Shown: positions 61,966 to 64,000 of the stretch, piece by piece
Numbering within the stretch: position 1 is the first letter of the stretch
Layout: each line of letters begins with the position of its first letter
NCBI RefSeq assembly: GCF_014750655.1
Contig: NZ_JABBXD010000011.1
Location: 1 to 64,000 of the forward strand
DNA: 64,000 nt
Direction of reading: 5' to 3'
Origin: Salinimonas profundi
GTDB taxonomy: Bacteria; Pseudomonadota; Gammaproteobacteria; Enterobacterales; Alteromonadaceae
The notes under the pieces: model-generated
Told to the model about the DNA's origin: nothing
The model's database searches: none
Seen by the model: only the letters and a program-made list of their open reading frames with translations
Program-made: the position numbers and the translations under genes

Positions 61966-64000
61966 CTACCAATTACTCATCGTTTTGAGCTGCTGTTTTC
62001 GCCATATTAAATAAATGGCTGGTAAAATAAGTAGCGTCAATAAAATCGCACTGACCATCCCGCCCACCATGGGCGCAGCGATACGACTCATCACTTCAGA
62101 CCCCGTACCTGAGCCATAAAGTACCGGTAATAGTCCGAATATAATGGTTGCGGTCGTCATCATGACTGGCCGGACACGCAAACCCGCGCCATGCAATACG
62201 GCTTCGGTTAGCATTCCTACGGTGGGTTTAATACCGTCCATTTTGCATTTGTCGATTAACGCCTGGTACTCATGATTCAAGTACACCAGCATAATGACGC
62301 CAATCTCGACAGCGACCCCGGCCAATGCAATGAAGCCAACGCCCACTGCCACTGAAAAGTTAAACCCTTCTAAGTACATAAGCCAAATACTACCGACCAT
62401 CGATAAAGGCAACGTTCCCATGATGATCGCTACTTCAATAAAATTGCGGAAGTTGAGGTATAACAAGATCACGATAATGGCTAAAGTCAATGGCACTACA
62501 TAGGTTAATTTTTCTTTTGCCCGCAACATATATTCATATTGTCCCGACCACGTTATGGAGTATCCTGCAGGCAATACCAGCTCCTCACTGACGACCTGCT
62601 GCGCTGCGACGACATAAGAGCCAATGTCTACACCATCAATATCCACATACACCCAGCCATTAAGGCGTGCATTTTCACTTTTAATGCCTGGGGGACCATC
62701 TTCAATATACACATCCGCGACATCAGCCAACGCAATGCGTTTGCCTTGTGGTGTGACAATAGGCAACAATGACAATGATTCAGGTGATGAGCGATATGAT
62801 TGTGGATATCGAATATTCACTGGGTAGCGCTCTAATCCTTCGACGCTTTGTGTAACATTCATTCCTCCAATCGCACTAGAAACAACTTGTTGAACGTCTG
62901 CTATGTTAAGACCATAGCGAGCGGCCCTTTCACGTTGGATATCGACTTTGACATAACGCCCACCAGCAACACGCTCCGAATAAACGGATGCCGTGCCCTC
63001 AACATCTGAAAGTATCGTTTCAATTTGTTGACCAATCTTTTGAATTTCCATGAGATCTGGACCTCCAATCTTGATGCCCACAGGTGTCTTAATACCGGTA
63101 GCCAACATATCAATCCGCGTTTTAATCGGCATAACCCATGCATTCGTTAACCCCGGTAAATTAACCACAGCATCAAATTCTTTGATCAGATCCTGGGTCG
63201 TCATGCCTTCACGCCATTGATCTTGAGGTTTTAATTGAATAAACGTTTCTATCATTGTCAATGGTGCAGGATCGGTTGCCGTATCAGCTCGCCCGACCTT
63301 GCCAAACACCGTTTCGACCTCAGGAACAGTCTTGATCAGTTTATTGGTTTGTTGTAATAACTCGCGAGCTTTACCTATCGAAATACCGGCATAAGTCGTC
63401 GGCATGTACATCAAGTCACCTTCATCAAGCGGCGGGATAAATTCGCTACCGATCTTATCAATTGGCCAAAGGCCAATACCCAATACAATTACGGCGACCA
63501 GCATGGTCAACTTGGGAAAACGTAATACCGCTTTAAGTGTTGGCATGTATAAAAACGTCAGGAACCGATTAACAGGATTCTTATGCTCCGCAAGTACCTT
63601 ACCGCGTACAAAGTACCCCATCAAAACTGGCACTAGTGTGATCGCGAGCGCTGCAGAAGCGGCCATCGCATATGTTTTGGTGAATGCAAGCGGCGAGAAC
63701 ATCCGGCCTTCTTGCGCTTCTAGCGTAAAGACAGGTACAAAACTAACTGTGATAATCAACAAACTGAAAAACAGCGCAGGACCGACTTCAGACGCTGAAT
63801 CTATCACTACCCGCCATCGATTTTCTTTTGTCAGCGGGGTTCGCTCCATATGCTTATGCATATTTTCGATCATGACAATGGCCCCATCGCTCATTGCACC
63901 AATAGCAATTGCTATCCCCCCCAAGGACATGATGTTCGCATTGATACCTTGCATATACATCACGATAATTGCCGTGATGATCCCGACAGGAATACTTATA
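61966..64000 (-). CDS. cusA: CusA-type RND copper/silver efflux pump (5' truncated by window)
   Basis: This encodes about 675 C-terminal residues of an RND pump, continuing off the window edge in frame. Features include SLGGIAIAIGAMSDGAIVMIEN (a helix-IV-like segment), EFIPPLDEGDLMYMPTTYAG, and TSGVGFIALAGVAVEIGVIM-type C-terminal helices, ending RKQQLKTMSNW. A methionine in the periplasmic cleft, as in CusA, is likely but not placed. It heads the minus-strand copper operon down to 56362. The transposon-cut fragment at 204-669 is a paralog. Confidence 0.92.
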   Translation of the reverse strand, partial: ISIPVGIITAIIVMYMQGINANIMSLGGIAIAIGAMSDGAIVMIENMHKHMERTPLTKENRWRVVIDSASEVGPALFFSLLIITVSFVPVFTLEAQEGRMFSPLAFTKTYAMAASAALAITLVPVLMGYFVRGKVLAEHKNPVNRFLTFLYMPTLKAVLRFPKLTMLVAVIVLGIGLWPIDKIGSEFIPPLDEGDLMYMPTTYAGISIGKARELLQQTNKLIKTVPEVETVFGKVGRADTATDPAPLTMIETFIQLKPQDQWREGMTTQDLIKEFDAVVNLPGLTNAWVMPIKTRIDMLATGIKTPVGIKIGGPDLMEIQKIGQQIETILSDVEGTASVYSERVAGGRYVKVDIQRERAARYGLNIADVQQVVSSAIGGMNVTQSVEGLERYPVNIRYPQSYRSSPESLSLLPIVTPQGKRIALADVADVYIEDGPPGIKSENARLNGWVYVDIDGVDIGSYVVAAQQVVSEELVLPAGYSITWSGQYEYMLRAKEKLTYVVPLTLAIIVILLYLNFRNFIEVAIIMGTLPLSMVGSIWLMYLEGFNFSVAVGVGFIALAGVAVEIGVIMLVYLNHEYQALIDKCKMDGIKPTVGMLTEAVLHGAGLRVRPVMMTTATIIFGLLPVLYGSGTGSEVMSRIAAPMVGGMVSAILLTLLILPAIYLIWRKQQLKTMSNW

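Overview
The window looks like an accessory metal-resistance region (genomic island or plasmid segment) of a marine gammaproteobacterium. Gene families and architecture suggest Alteromonadales, perhaps Alteromonas; this is inference, because no rRNA, tRNA or core housekeeping gene is present. Almost everything serves mercury or copper handling, mobility, or poorly known accessory functions.

Layout. (1) 1-669: the 3' end of a cusA-type RND pump gene and a short PepSY gene, cut by a transposon. (2) 670-12183: a Tn3-superfamily transposon of the Tn4651/Tn5041 type, with tnpA, a tnpS-like tyrosine recombinase and a tnpT-like coiled-coil protein. It carries a mercury operon merR-T-P-C-A-(EAL)-D, two membrane-protein genes after merD, and a ynfA-family gene. 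(3) 12168-17474: a small membrane gene truncated by the transposon, a DUF2513-like gene, an integrase-toxin-antitoxin operon, and four genes resembling conjugative-element cargo, including a TcpQ-like lipoprotein. (4) 17556-22391: an exported protein, a putAbiC-like membrane protein, two unknown overlapping genes and a UvrD-like helicase with a small membrane partner. (5) 22397-23480: an IS30-family element next to a response-regulator remnant. (6) 23898-38950: copper cluster 1, with copL-like, a frameshifted CueR-like regulator, P-type ATPase copA and accessory genes, an APC permease between copB duplications, copB-copA (multicopper oxidase)-copL, copC-copD, and a glutaredoxin/MauE gene with a DUF305 gene. 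(7) about 39000-40200: an IS3-family element. (8) 40301-45455: a second, diverged cueR-copA operon. (9) 45467-53376: an apparent long operon of Met-rich periplasmic proteins, a membrane flavin/2Fe-2S reductase, a cytochrome b-like protein, a seven-heme cytochrome c and a transporter, ending in a HypF stub and hypE. (10) 53731-56262: an SDR/BBE fusion enzyme and a small exported protein. (11) 56362-64000: cusA-PepSY-PepSY/NqrF-like reductase-copC-copD-two SnoaL-like proteins-DUF1624, on the minus strand.

How it fits together. The mer genes import and reduce Hg(II). The copper genes export Cu(I) from the cytoplasm (two CopA ATPases), oxidise it in the periplasm (CopA oxidase), bind it there (CopB, CopC, Met-rich proteins) and pump it out (CusA). 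Four promoters share a CueR-like architecture: TTGxxx, a 19-bp spacer containing a dyad, then the -10. One of them faces the heme/flavin operon, so an undescribed copper-responsive electron-transfer module is the most interesting hypothesis here. Nearly every copper gene family occurs twice in diverged form, which points to assembly from two related clusters rather than recent tandem duplication.
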